A DNA stretch of 10,445 bases from Oscillospiraceae bacterium (GCA_035353335.1 DAOPZJ010000014.1:1-10445), one strand, 5' to 3'; counted from the first letter of the stretch, positions 1 to 7,611 are shown. The notes: generated by a model not told the origin, from the sequence alone. A program made the numbers and translations.

Positions 1-472
1 CGATCAGCCCGTGCTGCGCAAAAACGTCTGGGGCCGGGGTACGGCGCAGATTTTTGCGAGCGTCTCCAAAGAGATGCACGAGGAATTTGAAATTGAATAT
101 GAAAAGCGCCTGATGGAGCCGTTCGGCCTGGTCTATTACGGCTGCTGCGAACCGCTCGACAAAAAGATCGACATCGTCAAAAAGATCCCTCATCTGCGTA
201 AAATCTCGATCACGCCGTGGGCGGATGTCAATATCGCCGCCGAGGCCATCAGCAAGGATTATGTCGTCGCTTTGAAACCCAACCCCGCCAATGTCGGCGC
301 TGCCTTTGACCGCGAAGTTATCCGCAGCGAAGTCAAGCACCTGCTCGACGCCTGCGCCCGCAACAACTGCACCTGCGAAATCGCCCTCAAAGACATCAGC
401 ACCGTCGCCCACAACCCCGCCCACCTGCAGATTTGGGAACAAACCGTGATGGAACAGGTAAGAGCGTATTAA
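1..472 (+). CDS. Uroporphyrinogen decarboxylase-family protein, C-terminal part (5' end outside window)
   Basis: The reading frame is open from base 2 and ends at TAA 470-472, so only about the last 156 residues are present and the true start lies upstream. The visible part resembles the C-terminal half of the URO-D/MtaA/CmuA-like TIM-barrel family. It has a YYGCCEPLDKKIDIVKKIP segment, a strand with ITPWAD, then KPNPANVGAAFD and a final helix region with LKDISTV. Members of this broad family found in anaerobes often serve corrinoid-dependent methyl transfer rather than haem synthesis, but nothing visible here fixes the substrate. The paired cysteines in GCCE could bind metal; that is inference. 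It converges on the next gene, with a shared terminator between them. Family assignment is fairly sure; function is open. Confidence 0.72.
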   Translation, partial: DQPVLRKNVWGRGTAQIFASVSKEMHEEFEIEYEKRLMEPFGLVYYGCCEPLDKKIDIVKKIPHLRKISITPWADVNIAAEAISKDYVVALKPNPANVGAAFDREVIRSEVKHLLDACARNNCTCEIALKDISTVAHNPAHLQIWEQTVMEQVRAY

Positions 473-482
473 CACACCGTAG

Positions 483-501
483 GGGCGGATATTATTCGCC
501 C
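483..501. repeat. Short palindromic intergenic repeat
   Basis: GGGCGGA (483-489) pairs with TTCGCCC (495-501) across a five-base AT loop, preceded by GTAGG. From general familiarity this GTAGGGGCGGAT...TTCGCCCGC type is a dispersed intergenic palindrome in Clostridia. It lies right after the stop of the URO-D-like gene. Copy number in this genome cannot be seen from one window. Confidence 0.5.
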
Positions 502-539
502 GCAAACCTCGGCAAGTGTAAAGTGTCATTCCAGTAACT

Positions 540-637
540 CGTAGGGGACGACTCGGCGCTCCGTGTACCGCAGGGGCATGCAGCAACCCGCACGGCATGC
601 AATCCACGCGGTGGGAACGAGGTCGTCACGCCCTACG
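540..637. repeat. MITE-like palindromic element, 98 bp
   Basis: The element starts CGTAGGG (540-546) and ends CCCTACG (631-637), perfect 7-base terminal inverted repeats. Inside these, GACGAC near the left end answers GTCGTC near the right end. ACCGC (567-571) answers GCGGT (608-612), and two GCATGC hexamers (576-581, 595-600) lie near the centre. The whole unit can fold into one long imperfect hairpin. It has no coding capacity. The design fits a small non-autonomous or REP-like intergenic element, and its ends share the GTAGGG core with the palindrome at about 480. No target-site duplication was identified. Confidence 0.55.
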
Positions 638-652
638 ATGGTAACGATGCAC

Positions 653-687
653 AAAAGCGACCATATTGCATGATATGGCCGCTTTTT
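653..687. terminator. Bidirectional intrinsic terminator between convergent genes
   Basis: A 14-base arm at 653-666 pairs with 673-686 with a single mismatch, around a TGCATG loop. The + strand reads GCTTTTT at the 3' side and the - strand GCTTTT. It sits between the + URO-D-like gene and the 3' end of the - strand flavoprotein gene, so it can end both transcripts. Confidence 0.75.
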
Positions 688-721
688 GTTCCGCTCAGGA
701 TGACAACTATATTGTATAATT

Positions 722-3181
722 TTAAATAAACAAATTCACATTGGATTCTTCCGCGTCGCCGAGGTAGGCGCCCACACCGCCGAGCTCGACACCTTCGATG
801 AGCTCTTCTTCCTTGATGCCCATGACGTCCATGCTCATCGTGCAGGCCACGATTTTGACGCCGGCCTTCATGGCCTTCTTGATCAAATCCTCAAGCGAAT
901 CGACGTTCTTATCGCCCATGATCTTCTTCATCATCTTGGTTCCCATGCCGCCCATATTCATCCGCGATAACTTCAGCTTTTTGCTGCCGCGCGGCAGCAT
1001 CGCGCCGAACATCGACTCCATAAAGGTCTTTTTGACCTTCTGCCGCTTGGGTTTGCGCAGCACGGTCAGCCCCCAGAAGGTGAAAAACATCGTCACCGGC
1101 CTGCCCATTGCCGCGGCACCGTTCGCGATGATAAAGCTGGCAAGCACCTTGTCGAGATCGCCCGAAAACACGATGATTGTCTTGCCCTCTGTGTTATCCC
1201 GAACTACCGGAGCCGCCGTGTTGGCACTGCCTTTTTTCACGAGCGCCACATAATCATCCCCGCGCCGGTCGTTTGCCACCAATGTGTTGCCGGTGCGCCT
1301 TGTCCACGCCACGATATCCCGCGCAAAGCCCGGGTCGGACGCCGAGACCTCGACGACGTCGCCGTTATGCATCTCTTTCATGGTCTCGAACACCTTCATG
1401 ATCGGGCCGGGGCACTGCATGCCGCTGCAGTCGAGCCGCATCGACGCTTTCGGGATGTCCTTGGTGTCCACATGCCCGCTGTCGGAGATACTCACCTGCG
1501 CAATCGGCGTGGTATCGGGCTGATAGTGCGTGGATTGATAAAACCGCGCACCGCCCGGATAGAGCTTGACGTTCTTGAACCCGTTCTCTTTCAAAACCCG
1601 TGTGGCGTTATAAGCCCGGACGCCGATGGCGCAGAACACCGAGACCTCTTTGGATTTATCCAATTCGGAAAGACGGATGCGCAGCTGCCCGAGCGGGATA
1701 TGCTTTACGTTTGCGTTCGGCAGCGAATACGCCATCAGTTCCGCATCTTCGCGCACATCAAGCGCGACCGCTTCCGGTTCCTTTTCGAGCACGTCCCAGG
1801 AAGAATAGGCGACTTTGCCCGATAATACGTTTCCGGCGACATATCCGGCCATGTTCACGGGGTCTTTTGCCGAGGAATACGGCGGCGCATAGGCAAACTC
1901 AAGGGTTTGTAAATCATAAACGGAAGCGCCGAGCCGAATCGCGGTCGAGAGCGTATCGATGCGCTTGTCAACACCGTCTTTGCCCACGATCTGCGCACCG
2001 AAAATCTTTTTGCCGTCCATCGAGAACAGCATTTTTAACGTCAGCGGAACCGCGCCCGGATAATACCCGGCGTGCGAATTCTGAGTGATGATAATGCTCT
2101 CGTAATCCTTGCCCTTGACCATGCCGCGCTTAATTAACGTCTTTTCGTTCGCGCCGGTCGACGCGGCGGTCAGATCGAATACCTTTGCTACCGAAGTGCC
2201 CTGCGTGCCCTCATAGGTCTCGTTTGCGCCGTTGATATTGTTTGCGGCGATCCTGCCCTGCTTGTTCGCGGGGCCTGCCAGCGGGATCATCGTCGGCTCT
2301 TTGAAGGTGAAATCTTCTACTTCTATTACGTCGCCAACCGCGTAGATATTCGGGTCGGAGGTTTTGAGGGTTTTATCGACGACCACACCGCCGCGCGCGT
2401 TTACGGTCAGCCCTGCCGCTTTGGCGAGTTCGCCGTTCGGGCGTACACCGATGGATAAAATCACGAGTTCGGCACTCACGGTCTTGCCGCTTTTGAGCGT
2501 AACCGTCACATCGTGCTCGTTGTTTGTAAAGGAACTGACGCCGTCGCCCAAAAAGAGCTTGACGCCGTTTTGCAGCAGATTTTCATGCAAAAGCTGCGCC
2601 ATCTCAAAATCGAACGGAGACATGACCTGATCCAACGCCTCGATCAAACTGACCTCGACGCCCGCATGCCGGAGGTTTTCGGCCATCTCGAGTCCGATAA
2701 AGCCGCCTCCGATCACCGCCGCGGTCTTGACGCCCTGATCCTGCACCAAAGCGCGGATGCGGTCGGTGTCGGGCACGGTCCAAAGGGTCTGAATGCGCGA
2801 GGAGTCGATGCCGGGAATCGGCGGGCGCACAGGCGATGAGCCGGTCGAGATGACCAGCGTATCATACGGCTCGGCATAGGTTTCGCCGGTGTCCACCCGC
2901 TTGACGGTGACTTCTTTTTTCTCGCGGTCGATGGCGACAACCTCGTTTTTCACGCGCACGTCGATGTTGTATTTTTTCTTCATGGCTTCGGGGGTCTGCA
3001 GCAGCAGCGCGGCGCGGTTTTTGATCACGTCGCCGACATAATAGGGCAGCCCGCAGTTGGCGTAGGAGATGTATTCCCCGCGTTCCAAAATCACGATTTC
3101 GACACTCTCGTCCAATCTGCGCAGCCGCGCCGCACAGGTCGCGCCGCCCGCGACGCCGCCGATAATGACTACTTTTTTCAT
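722..3181 (-). CDS. FAD-dependent CoA-disulfide reductase-like protein fused to rhodanese, TusA and DsrE2-like domains
   Basis: This 819-residue protein has four modules. Residues 1 to about 450 are a pyridine nucleotide-disulfide oxidoreductase: a Rossmann start IIGGVAGGAT, the single redox cysteine C43 in YANCGLPY as in CoA-disulfide reductases, the NAD(P)H site GGGFIGLE (158-165), and the FAD motif YAVGDV (280-285). YYPGA (373-377) and YAPPYSSAKDP (430-440) fit the C-terminal dimer domain. Residues 460-550 are a rhodanese with C517 in CAIGVRA. Residues 581-650 are a TusA/SirA domain with C590 in CPGP. Residues 666-819 are DsrE2-like with C780 in ACTMSMD. All four expected sulfur-carrying cysteines are intact. 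The likely role is reduction or relay of CoA persulfide, polysulfide or protein persulfide sulfur in the cytoplasm; the exact substrate is inferred. The ATG is supported by GGAAAGG (3192-3198) ten bases upstream. It appears monocistronic. Confidence 0.88.
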   Translation of the reverse strand: MKKVVIIGGVAGGATCAARLRRLDESVEIVILERGEYISYANCGLPYYVGDVIKNRAALLLQTPEAMKKKYNIDVRVKNEVVAIDREKKEVTVKRVDTGETYAEPYDTLVISTGSSPVRPPIPGIDSSRIQTLWTVPDTDRIRALVQDQGVKTAAVIGGGFIGLEMAENLRHAGVEVSLIEALDQVMSPFDFEMAQLLHENLLQNGVKLFLGDGVSSFTNNEHDVTVTLKSGKTVSAELVILSIGVRPNGELAKAAGLTVNARGGVVVDKTLKTSDPNIYAVGDVIEVEDFTFKEPTMIPLAGPANKQGRIAANNINGANETYEGTQGTSVAKVFDLTAASTGANEKTLIKRGMVKGKDYESIIITQNSHAGYYPGAVPLTLKMLFSMDGKKIFGAQIVGKDGVDKRIDTLSTAIRLGASVYDLQTLEFAYAPPYSSAKDPVNMAGYVAGNVLSGKVAYSSWDVLEKEPEAVALDVREDAELMAYSLPNANVKHIPLGQLRIRLSELDKSKEVSVFCAIGVRAYNATRVLKENGFKNVKLYPGGARFYQSTHYQPDTTPIAQVSISDSGHVDTKDIPKASMRLDCSGMQCPGPIMKVFETMKEMHNGDVVEVSASDPGFARDIVAWTRRTGNTLVANDRRGDDYVALVKKGSANTAAPVVRDNTEGKTIIVFSGDLDKVLASFIIANGAAAMGRPVTMFFTFWGLTVLRKPKRQKVKKTFMESMFGAMLPRGSKKLKLSRMNMGGMGTKMMKKIMGDKNVDSLEDLIKKAMKAGVKIVACTMSMDVMGIKEEELIEGVELGGVGAYLGDAEESNVNLFI

Positions 3182-3279
3182 ATAGTACCGACCTTTCCGC
3201 TCATAATCTCTTGTTTGTTTATTTTCGGTAATCCTTCTAAAAATTTGATTAAATAGTTTTCCTTCTCTGTCTTGCCCTT

Positions 3280-3308
3280 ATTATACACCCATTCGACTGA
3301 ATTTTCAC
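3280..3308 (-). promoter_or_regulatory. Candidate sigma-A promoter of the sulfur flavoprotein gene
   Basis: On the minus strand, -35 GTGAAA (3303-3308, four of six consensus bases) is followed by a 17-base spacer and a perfect TATAAT (3280-3285). A TG one base upstream of the -10 gives an extended -10 element. The predicted leader is about 90 bases, with no clear terminator or riboswitch fold. Confidence 0.6.
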
Positions 3309-3575
3309 TTTAAATCAAAAATTGTTGCATCGTTTCTGCCGCTTCTTCACCGGCATATACGGTTTATTTTTATTATAATTTTTCCGGTGTTGCCATTCTG
3401 TAACTATATCACATTGCAACTGTTTCCAGTAAGGGAATCTTGCTATATTAATTTTTTTTACCAATTTCCTTCTTTGCGAGGAACACAGTGACGAAGCAAT
3501 CCGGAGCATGGGCGTCTGAATTACTGCGGGTTAAAGTCCTTCACTATGACGATTGAAAATTAAAAGGAGAAAACG
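3309..3575. other. AT-rich intergenic spacer without a supported gene
   Basis: This stretch lies upstream of the flavoprotein promoter and beyond the terminator of the asparagine synthetase gene. It is clearly more AT-rich than the flanking genes. The only recognisable content is a fragment of a dispersed repeat near 3475. A 64-codon open frame on the minus strand (3315-3509) has a lysine/arginine-rich composition, no family resemblance and overlaps the repeat, so it is not called. Confidence 0.5.
3475..3504. repeat. Fragment of a dispersed intergenic repeat
   Basis: The segment containing GCGAGGAACACAGTGACGAA and then GCAATCC matches, from general familiarity, a repeat common between genes in Clostridia. 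Fragments of the same style, GTCATTCC (525-532) and CCGCTCAGGATGAC (691-704), occur in the first intergenic region. No copy here is complete. Confidence 0.4.
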
Positions 3576-3612
3576 AACACCGGCGCGGTCCAAAAAGACC
3601 GCGCCGGTGTTT
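3576..3612 (-). terminator. Intrinsic terminator of the asparagine synthetase gene
   Basis: A perfect GC-rich stem pairs AACACCGGCGCGGTC (3576-3590) with GACCGCGCCGGTGTT (3597-3611), around a loop that reads TTTTTG on the minus strand. It starts about 50 bases after the asparagine synthetase stop. The minus-strand tail is GTTCGTTTTC, a modest T tract; the plus-strand tail GTGTTTTA is similar, so it could work both ways. Confidence 0.75.
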
Positions 3613-3661
3613 TATCTGTTTCCTCATTTTCACGCTTTTCTTTATTTATGCGAATGATTTT

Positions 3662-5236
3662 TTACTTTCCGCTTGCGCCGTAGTTGGCGAGCACGCGCGC
3701 CGACGGGTCGTTGACCGCGCAGTTCGGCCAGGTCTTGTTGGGCATCCAGAAATCGATGACCATCTCGGCCTGTCCGGGGTAAAACTGTTCAAACAGTTCC
3801 CGATACATCAACGATTCTTTTGTGAAGGGTCTCGCGTGGCTGTACTTTGCCGAAAGCCGTGTAAACTCCCCGTCGGTATATTTTTGCTCGGCATGGGCTT
3901 TCAGCACGTCGACCATCGAGTGGCCGACCGCATCGGAGAAGGCGGCCTTTTGGCGCATCAAAATCGACTCGGGCAGCCAGTCGCCCTCGAACGCATGGCG
4001 CAGCAGATATTTGCCGATGCCATAAGTGTTCATCTTGATCTGAGGATCGAGTTCCATGACATATTTCACGAGATCGAGATCGCCGAACGGGACTCTGGCT
4101 TCCATCGAGTGGGAAGAGATGCAGCGGTCCGCGCGCAGAACATCGTACATATATAATTCCCGGATGCGCTTTTCGGCCTCGGTCTGGAACGCCTCGGGGC
4201 TCGGCGCGAAATCGGTGTATTTATAGCCGAACATTTCGTCCGAGATCTCACCGGTCAACAGCACCCGCACATCGGTCGCCTCCCGAATCTGTTTGCACAA
4301 CAGATACATGCCGATCGAGGCGCGAATCGTCGTGATGTCATATGTGGCAAGCGCGCGCACGAGCTCGGGAAGAACCGCAAGCACATCGTCGTCGTCCATA
4401 TAAAACTCGGTGTGCTCGCTGCCGATGTACTCGGCAACTTCTTTGGCATATTTCAGGTCGATGGCGTCGGTCGTCATGCCGATGGCGAAAGTTTTAATGG
4501 GCTTTTTGAGCTCTCTCGCGGCAATGGAGCAAACGAGTGAACTGTCCAGACCGCCGCTGAGCAAAAAGCCGAGCGGCGCATCGGAATCGAGCCGTTTCTG
4601 AACGCCTGCAATCAGTTTGTCGCGGATATTCCCGCAGACGGTTTCGACGTCCGAAGCAATCAACTTTTCGGGCATTGCGATGTCGCAGTATCTGGTGAAC
4701 ACGCCGTTTGCATAGTAGCAGCCCGGCGGGAACGGATAAATCCGATCACAGATGCCCGCAAGGTTGTTCGCCTCGCTGGAAAACACCAGACCGGAGCCGC
4801 GTTTTCCGTAAAACAGCGGCCGGATGCCGATGGGATCGCGGGCGGCGATAAAGTCGTCTTTTTCCCCGTCGTAGAGAATCATGGCGAATTCGGCGTCAAG
4901 CATTGAAAACATCTTTAACCCGTATTCACGGTACATCGGCAGTAAAATCTCACAGTCACTGTCGCTTTTAAAAATGTATTTTTTCGATAATTGTTCCCGG
5001 ATGGGGCGGAATCCGTAGATTTCGCCGTTGCAGACCACTTTGCTGCTTCCGAGCGAAAACGGCTGCATGCCCTCCGGCGTAAGGCCCATGATCGAAAGCC
5101 GCTGAAAGCCCAAATATCCTCTTCCCGCGTCCTCGATCCGTTCTCCGTCGGGACCTCGGCGCCCGGTGCATGCGAGGCAGCGGGAGACCTCGCCGCGAGA
5201 GATGTTTTTTTCGGTAAAACCGATAATGGTGCACAA
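3662..5236 (-). CDS. asnB: Asparagine synthase (glutamine-hydrolysing)
   Basis: It makes asparagine from aspartate, ATP and the amide nitrogen of glutamine. The 524-residue protein has the two usual domains. The N-terminal class II glutaminase has catalytic C2 exposed after Met removal, RGPDG (27-31), FQRLSI (44-49), CNGEIYG (69-75) and SDCE (93-96). The synthetase domain has the ATP PP-loop SGGLDSS (227-233), then GEISDEMFG (329-337) and a C-terminal WMPNKTW...DPSARVL like bacterial AsnB. It is somewhat shorter than the E. coli enzyme, which has about 554 residues. The start is TTG (5234-5236), chosen because cysteine must be residue 2; a GGGGG purine run lies nine bases upstream. GEISDE replaces the more usual GEGSDE. 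It lies 120 bases downstream of glutamine synthetase on the same strand and consumes that enzyme's product, so partial co-transcription is plausible. Confidence 0.93.
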   Translation of the reverse strand: MCTIIGFTEKNISRGEVSRCLACTGRRGPDGERIEDAGRGYLGFQRLSIMGLTPEGMQPFSLGSSKVVCNGEIYGFRPIREQLSKKYIFKSDSDCEILLPMYREYGLKMFSMLDAEFAMILYDGEKDDFIAARDPIGIRPLFYGKRGSGLVFSSEANNLAGICDRIYPFPPGCYYANGVFTRYCDIAMPEKLIASDVETVCGNIRDKLIAGVQKRLDSDAPLGFLLSGGLDSSLVCSIAARELKKPIKTFAIGMTTDAIDLKYAKEVAEYIGSEHTEFYMDDDDVLAVLPELVRALATYDITTIRASIGMYLLCKQIREATDVRVLLTGEISDEMFGYKYTDFAPSPEAFQTEAEKRIRELYMYDVLRADRCISSHSMEARVPFGDLDLVKYVMELDPQIKMNTYGIGKYLLRHAFEGDWLPESILMRQKAAFSDAVGHSMVDVLKAHAEQKYTDGEFTRLSAKYSHARPFTKESLMYRELFEQFYPGQAEMVIDFWMPNKTWPNCAVNDPSARVLANYGASGK

Positions 5237-5302
5237 ACTGGATAACCCCCGATCATTTGGATGAGTTGATTTGTTTATTTTGACAAGGCATTTACAATAC
5301 GG

Positions 5303-5322
5303 AAACGCCCCGAAGGGCGTTT
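5303..5322 (-). terminator. UUCG-tetraloop hairpin between glutamine and asparagine synthetase genes
   Basis: On the minus strand AAACGCCC-TTCG-GGGCGTTT forms an 8-bp perfect stem closed by the very stable C(UUCG)G tetraloop, about 35 bases after the glutamine synthetase stop. The following T tract (GTTTCCGTATT) is weak, so termination may be partial, leaving some read-through into asparagine synthetase, or the hairpin may protect the upstream mRNA end. I saw no convincing separate promoter in the remaining 66 bases before the asparagine synthetase start. Confidence 0.6.
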
Positions 5323-5356
5323 TCGTCAGAAAAACAGGTTGATCTTAATGGTTATA

Positions 5357-7441
5357 TTATCTGACGCCGAACAGCAGTTCACCGTAGCTCGGCAGCGGCC
5401 AGACGTCGGAAGCGGTAAGGCTCTCGGCCTCGTCACATGCGGCGCGCAGTTTCGCCATAGCCGGGATGACGGTGTCTTTGCAGAACTTTGAGGCCTCGAG
5501 CGACTCGGAAATCTCTTTCAGCTTTGCGACTCCGGACTTCAGAGCGCAGCAGCCCTCAAGAATCTCATCGCCGAGTTCGGAGAGTTTTGAAGCGGTCTTG
5601 GTCTCGTAACCCGCAGCGCACTTCAAACCCTTTTTCAGTTCGGCTGTCTCGCAAAGCTGAGCGGTGTATCCGCTGACAGCCGGGAGAATGTCTTTGTCGA
5701 CCATGTCGATCATCGTCAGCGCTTCGATATTGATGACCTTGACGTAGTTTTCGAGGATGATCTCATAACGGGACTTGATCTCGGCTTCGGTATAGACCTT
5801 GTGCTGCTTAAAGAGCTTGATGTTTTCTTTTGAAATCAAGAGCGGCAGGCAGTCGGGCGTGGTGCGAAGATCGAGCAGACCGCGCTTTGCGGCTTCCCTG
5901 ACCCATTCCTCGTCGTATCCGTTGCCGTTAAAGATGATGCGCTTATGCGCTTTGATCTCGGATTTGATCAATTTGTGCAGCGCGCCGGTGAAGTCCTTTG
6001 CGCCCTCAAGTTTATCCGCATAGACCCGGAAGGCCTCGGCGACGGCGGTGTTCAGCATGATGTTGGCGCAGGCGATGGAGTTGGCCGAGCCGACCATGCG
6101 GAACTCGAACTTGTTGCCGGTGAAAGCGAACGGTGAGGTGCGGTTGCGGTCGGTGGTGTCCTTGGGGAAATGCGGCAGGACGTTAACGCCGATTTCGAAC
6201 TTGGTCTTGCCTTTTCCGTCATAGGCCTTATCGTTTTCGATCGCATCCAAAATGCCGGTCAGCTCGTCGCCCAAAAAGATCGAGACGATGGCGGGAGGCG
6301 CTTCGTTCGCGCCGAGACGGTGATCGTTCCCGGCGCTCGCGACCGAGATGCGCAAAAGGTCCTGATGCTCGTCGACGGCCTTGATGACCGCGCAGAGAAT
6401 CAGCAGGAACTGGGCGTTTTCAAAGGGGGTGTCGCCCGGTTCGAGCAGGTTCTGCCCTTCGGCGGTGGAAATCGACCAGTTATTGTGCTTGCCGCTTCCG
6501 TTGACGCCCGCAAAGGGCTTTTCGTGCAGCAGACAGATCATGCCGTGGCGCTTGGCGATCTTCTGCATCATCTCCATCGTCAGCTGGTTGTGGTCGGTGG
6601 CGACGTTGGTGGTCGCAAAAACCGGAGCAAGTTCGTGCTGAGCAGGGGCGACTTCGTTATGTTCGGTCTTGGCCGAGATACCGAGTTTCCACAGCTCCTC
6701 GTTCAGGTCCTGCATGTATTCCATAACTTTCTGTTTTAAAGAGCCGAAATAATGATCCTCGAGCTCCTGGCCTTTGGGGGACTTTGCGCCGAACAGCGTG
6801 CGTCCGGTGAAAATCAAGTCCTTGCGGCGATCATAAAGTTCTTTCGGAATCAAAAAGTATTCCTGTTCGGGGCCGACGGTCGTTTTGATCGAAGCCGTCG
6901 AGTTGCCGAAGAGTTTCAAAATGCGCTGCGTCTCTTTGTCGATGGCCTCCATCGAACGCAGCAGCGGGGTCTTTTTGTCGAGCGCTTCCCCCGAATAGGA
7001 ACAGAACGCCGTCGGAATGCAGAGGATACCCTCTTTGATAAACGCAAAAGAGGTCGGATCCCATGCGGTGTAGCCGCGGGCTTCGAAGGTGGCGCGCAGG
7101 CCGCCGGACGGAAAGCTGGACGCGTCGGGTTCGCCCTTGACCAGTTCTTTGCCCGAGAATTCCAAGATCACGCCGCCGTCGCCGTCGGGAGAGATAAAGC
7201 TGTCGTGCTTTTCGGCGGTGATGCCGGTCATCGGCTGGAACCAGTGGGTGAAATGGGTCGCGCCCTTTTCAAGAGCCCAATTTTTCATCGCGTTGGCAAC
7301 GACGTTGGCGACCGAGAGATCAAGGGTTTTCCCCTCTTTGATCGTCTGTTTAAGAGAGCGGTAGGTCTCCTTCGGGAGACGTGTCTTCATCACCGAATCG
7401 TTGAATACCATGCTTCCGAACAGTTCGGAAATCGTTGTCAT
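5357..7441 (-). CDS. glnN: Type III glutamine synthetase
   Basis: It condenses glutamate and ammonia with ATP to give glutamine, the entry step for ammonium into metabolism, in the cytoplasm. At 694 residues it has the length of GSIII and not of GSI (about 450) or GSII (about 350). GSIII-type features include the N-terminal region around NDSVMKTRLP (14-23) and HWFQPMTG (66-73). Catalytic-domain motifs are GPEQEYFL (190-197), KTEHNEVAPAQHELAP (258-273, metal/glutamate site), GVNGSGKHNNWS (312-323) and NRTSPFAFTGNKFEFRMVGS (433-452, phosphate/ATP region). The C-terminal part is helical and GSIII-specific. ATG at 7439-7441 has a strong AAGGAG site nine bases upstream. The adenylylation loop used to control GSI-beta is not expected in this type, so control through the leader attenuator described below would make sense. 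Confidence 0.95.
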   Translation of the reverse strand: MTTISELFGSMVFNDSVMKTRLPKETYRSLKQTIKEGKTLDLSVANVVANAMKNWALEKGATHFTHWFQPMTGITAEKHDSFISPDGDGGVILEFSGKELVKGEPDASSFPSGGLRATFEARGYTAWDPTSFAFIKEGILCIPTAFCSYSGEALDKKTPLLRSMEAIDKETQRILKLFGNSTASIKTTVGPEQEYFLIPKELYDRRKDLIFTGRTLFGAKSPKGQELEDHYFGSLKQKVMEYMQDLNEELWKLGISAKTEHNEVAPAQHELAPVFATTNVATDHNQLTMEMMQKIAKRHGMICLLHEKPFAGVNGSGKHNNWSISTAEGQNLLEPGDTPFENAQFLLILCAVIKAVDEHQDLLRISVASAGNDHRLGANEAPPAIVSIFLGDELTGILDAIENDKAYDGKGKTKFEIGVNVLPHFPKDTTDRNRTSPFAFTGNKFEFRMVGSANSIACANIMLNTAVAEAFRVYADKLEGAKDFTGALHKLIKSEIKAHKRIIFNGNGYDEEWVREAAKRGLLDLRTTPDCLPLLISKENIKLFKQHKVYTEAEIKSRYEIILENYVKVINIEALTMIDMVDKDILPAVSGYTAQLCETAELKKGLKCAAGYETKTASKLSELGDEILEGCCALKSGVAKLKEISESLEASKFCKDTVIPAMAKLRAACDEAESLTASDVWPLPSYGELLFGVR

Positions 7442-7467
7442 ATCTCATATCTCCTTTTCGATCTAGT

Positions 7468-7515
7468 AAAAAATAAAAGACAAAGACGCCACAGAAACAA
7501 TCTGCGGCGCCTTTG
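7468..7515 (-). terminator. Leader attenuator (intrinsic terminator before the glutamine synthetase start)
   Basis: In the minus-strand RNA, 7515-7501 pairs with 7495-7481 over 15 continuous base pairs, two of them G-U, around a UUGUU loop. It is followed by a U-rich run (7480-7468) reading TCTTTTATTTTTT. On the plus strand the two wobbles become A-C mismatches, so the fold belongs to the minus-strand transcript. It lies between the promoter and the glutamine synthetase ATG, so it would stop transcription early unless prevented. The default product would be an RNA of roughly 55 bases. Confidence 0.82.
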
Positions 7516-7518
7516 CCG
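7505..7518 (-). promoter_or_regulatory. Hexaloop hairpin (possible ANTAR site) in the glutamine synthetase leader
   Basis: In the minus-strand RNA, CGGC (7518-7515) pairs with GCCG (7508-7505) around the six-base loop AAAGGC (7514-7509). A at loop position 1 and G at position 4 match the loop rule for ANTAR-domain antiterminator targets. The loop and 3' arm are part of the 5' arm of the attenuator stem, so this hairpin and the terminator cannot form together. A canonical second hexaloop hairpin is not clear here; the CAG/CTG stem that follows closes a seven-base AUUGUUU loop. Confidence 0.55.
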
Positions 7519-7530
7519 TAATATGGGGCA

Positions 7531-7559
7531 ACTATACACCAATTCGAAAATGATGTCAA
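7531..7559 (-). promoter_or_regulatory. Strong sigma-A promoter of the glutamine synthetase gene
   Basis: On the minus strand there is a perfect -35 TTGACA (7554-7559), a 17-base spacer and -10 TATAGT (7531-7536, five of six), with TG one base before the -10. Transcription should start near 7524, only a few bases before the hexaloop hairpin. Confidence 0.85.
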
Positions 7560-7611
7560 TACCCTTTTTAAAAAAATCCGAGCAGGGCTTGATGCGCGCT
7601 TCCCGGAGACG

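Noticed and set aside
600..625. GCGGTGGGAACGAGG, superficially like a T-box antiterminator core
   Set aside because: It does not match the T-box consensus, lacks the upstream stem I and specifier, precedes no suitable gene, and is explained as part of the palindromic element.
3315..3509. A 64-codon minus-strand frame in the AT-rich spacer
   Set aside because: Lysine/arginine-rich low-complexity product, overlaps a dispersed repeat fragment, no ribosome site seen.
7442..7530. A glutamine riboswitch of the cyanobacterial glnA type in the glutamine synthetase leader
   Set aside because: The leader from the predicted start to the ATG is only about 83 bases and is filled by the terminator hairpin and ribosome site; no room or sequence match for that aptamer.
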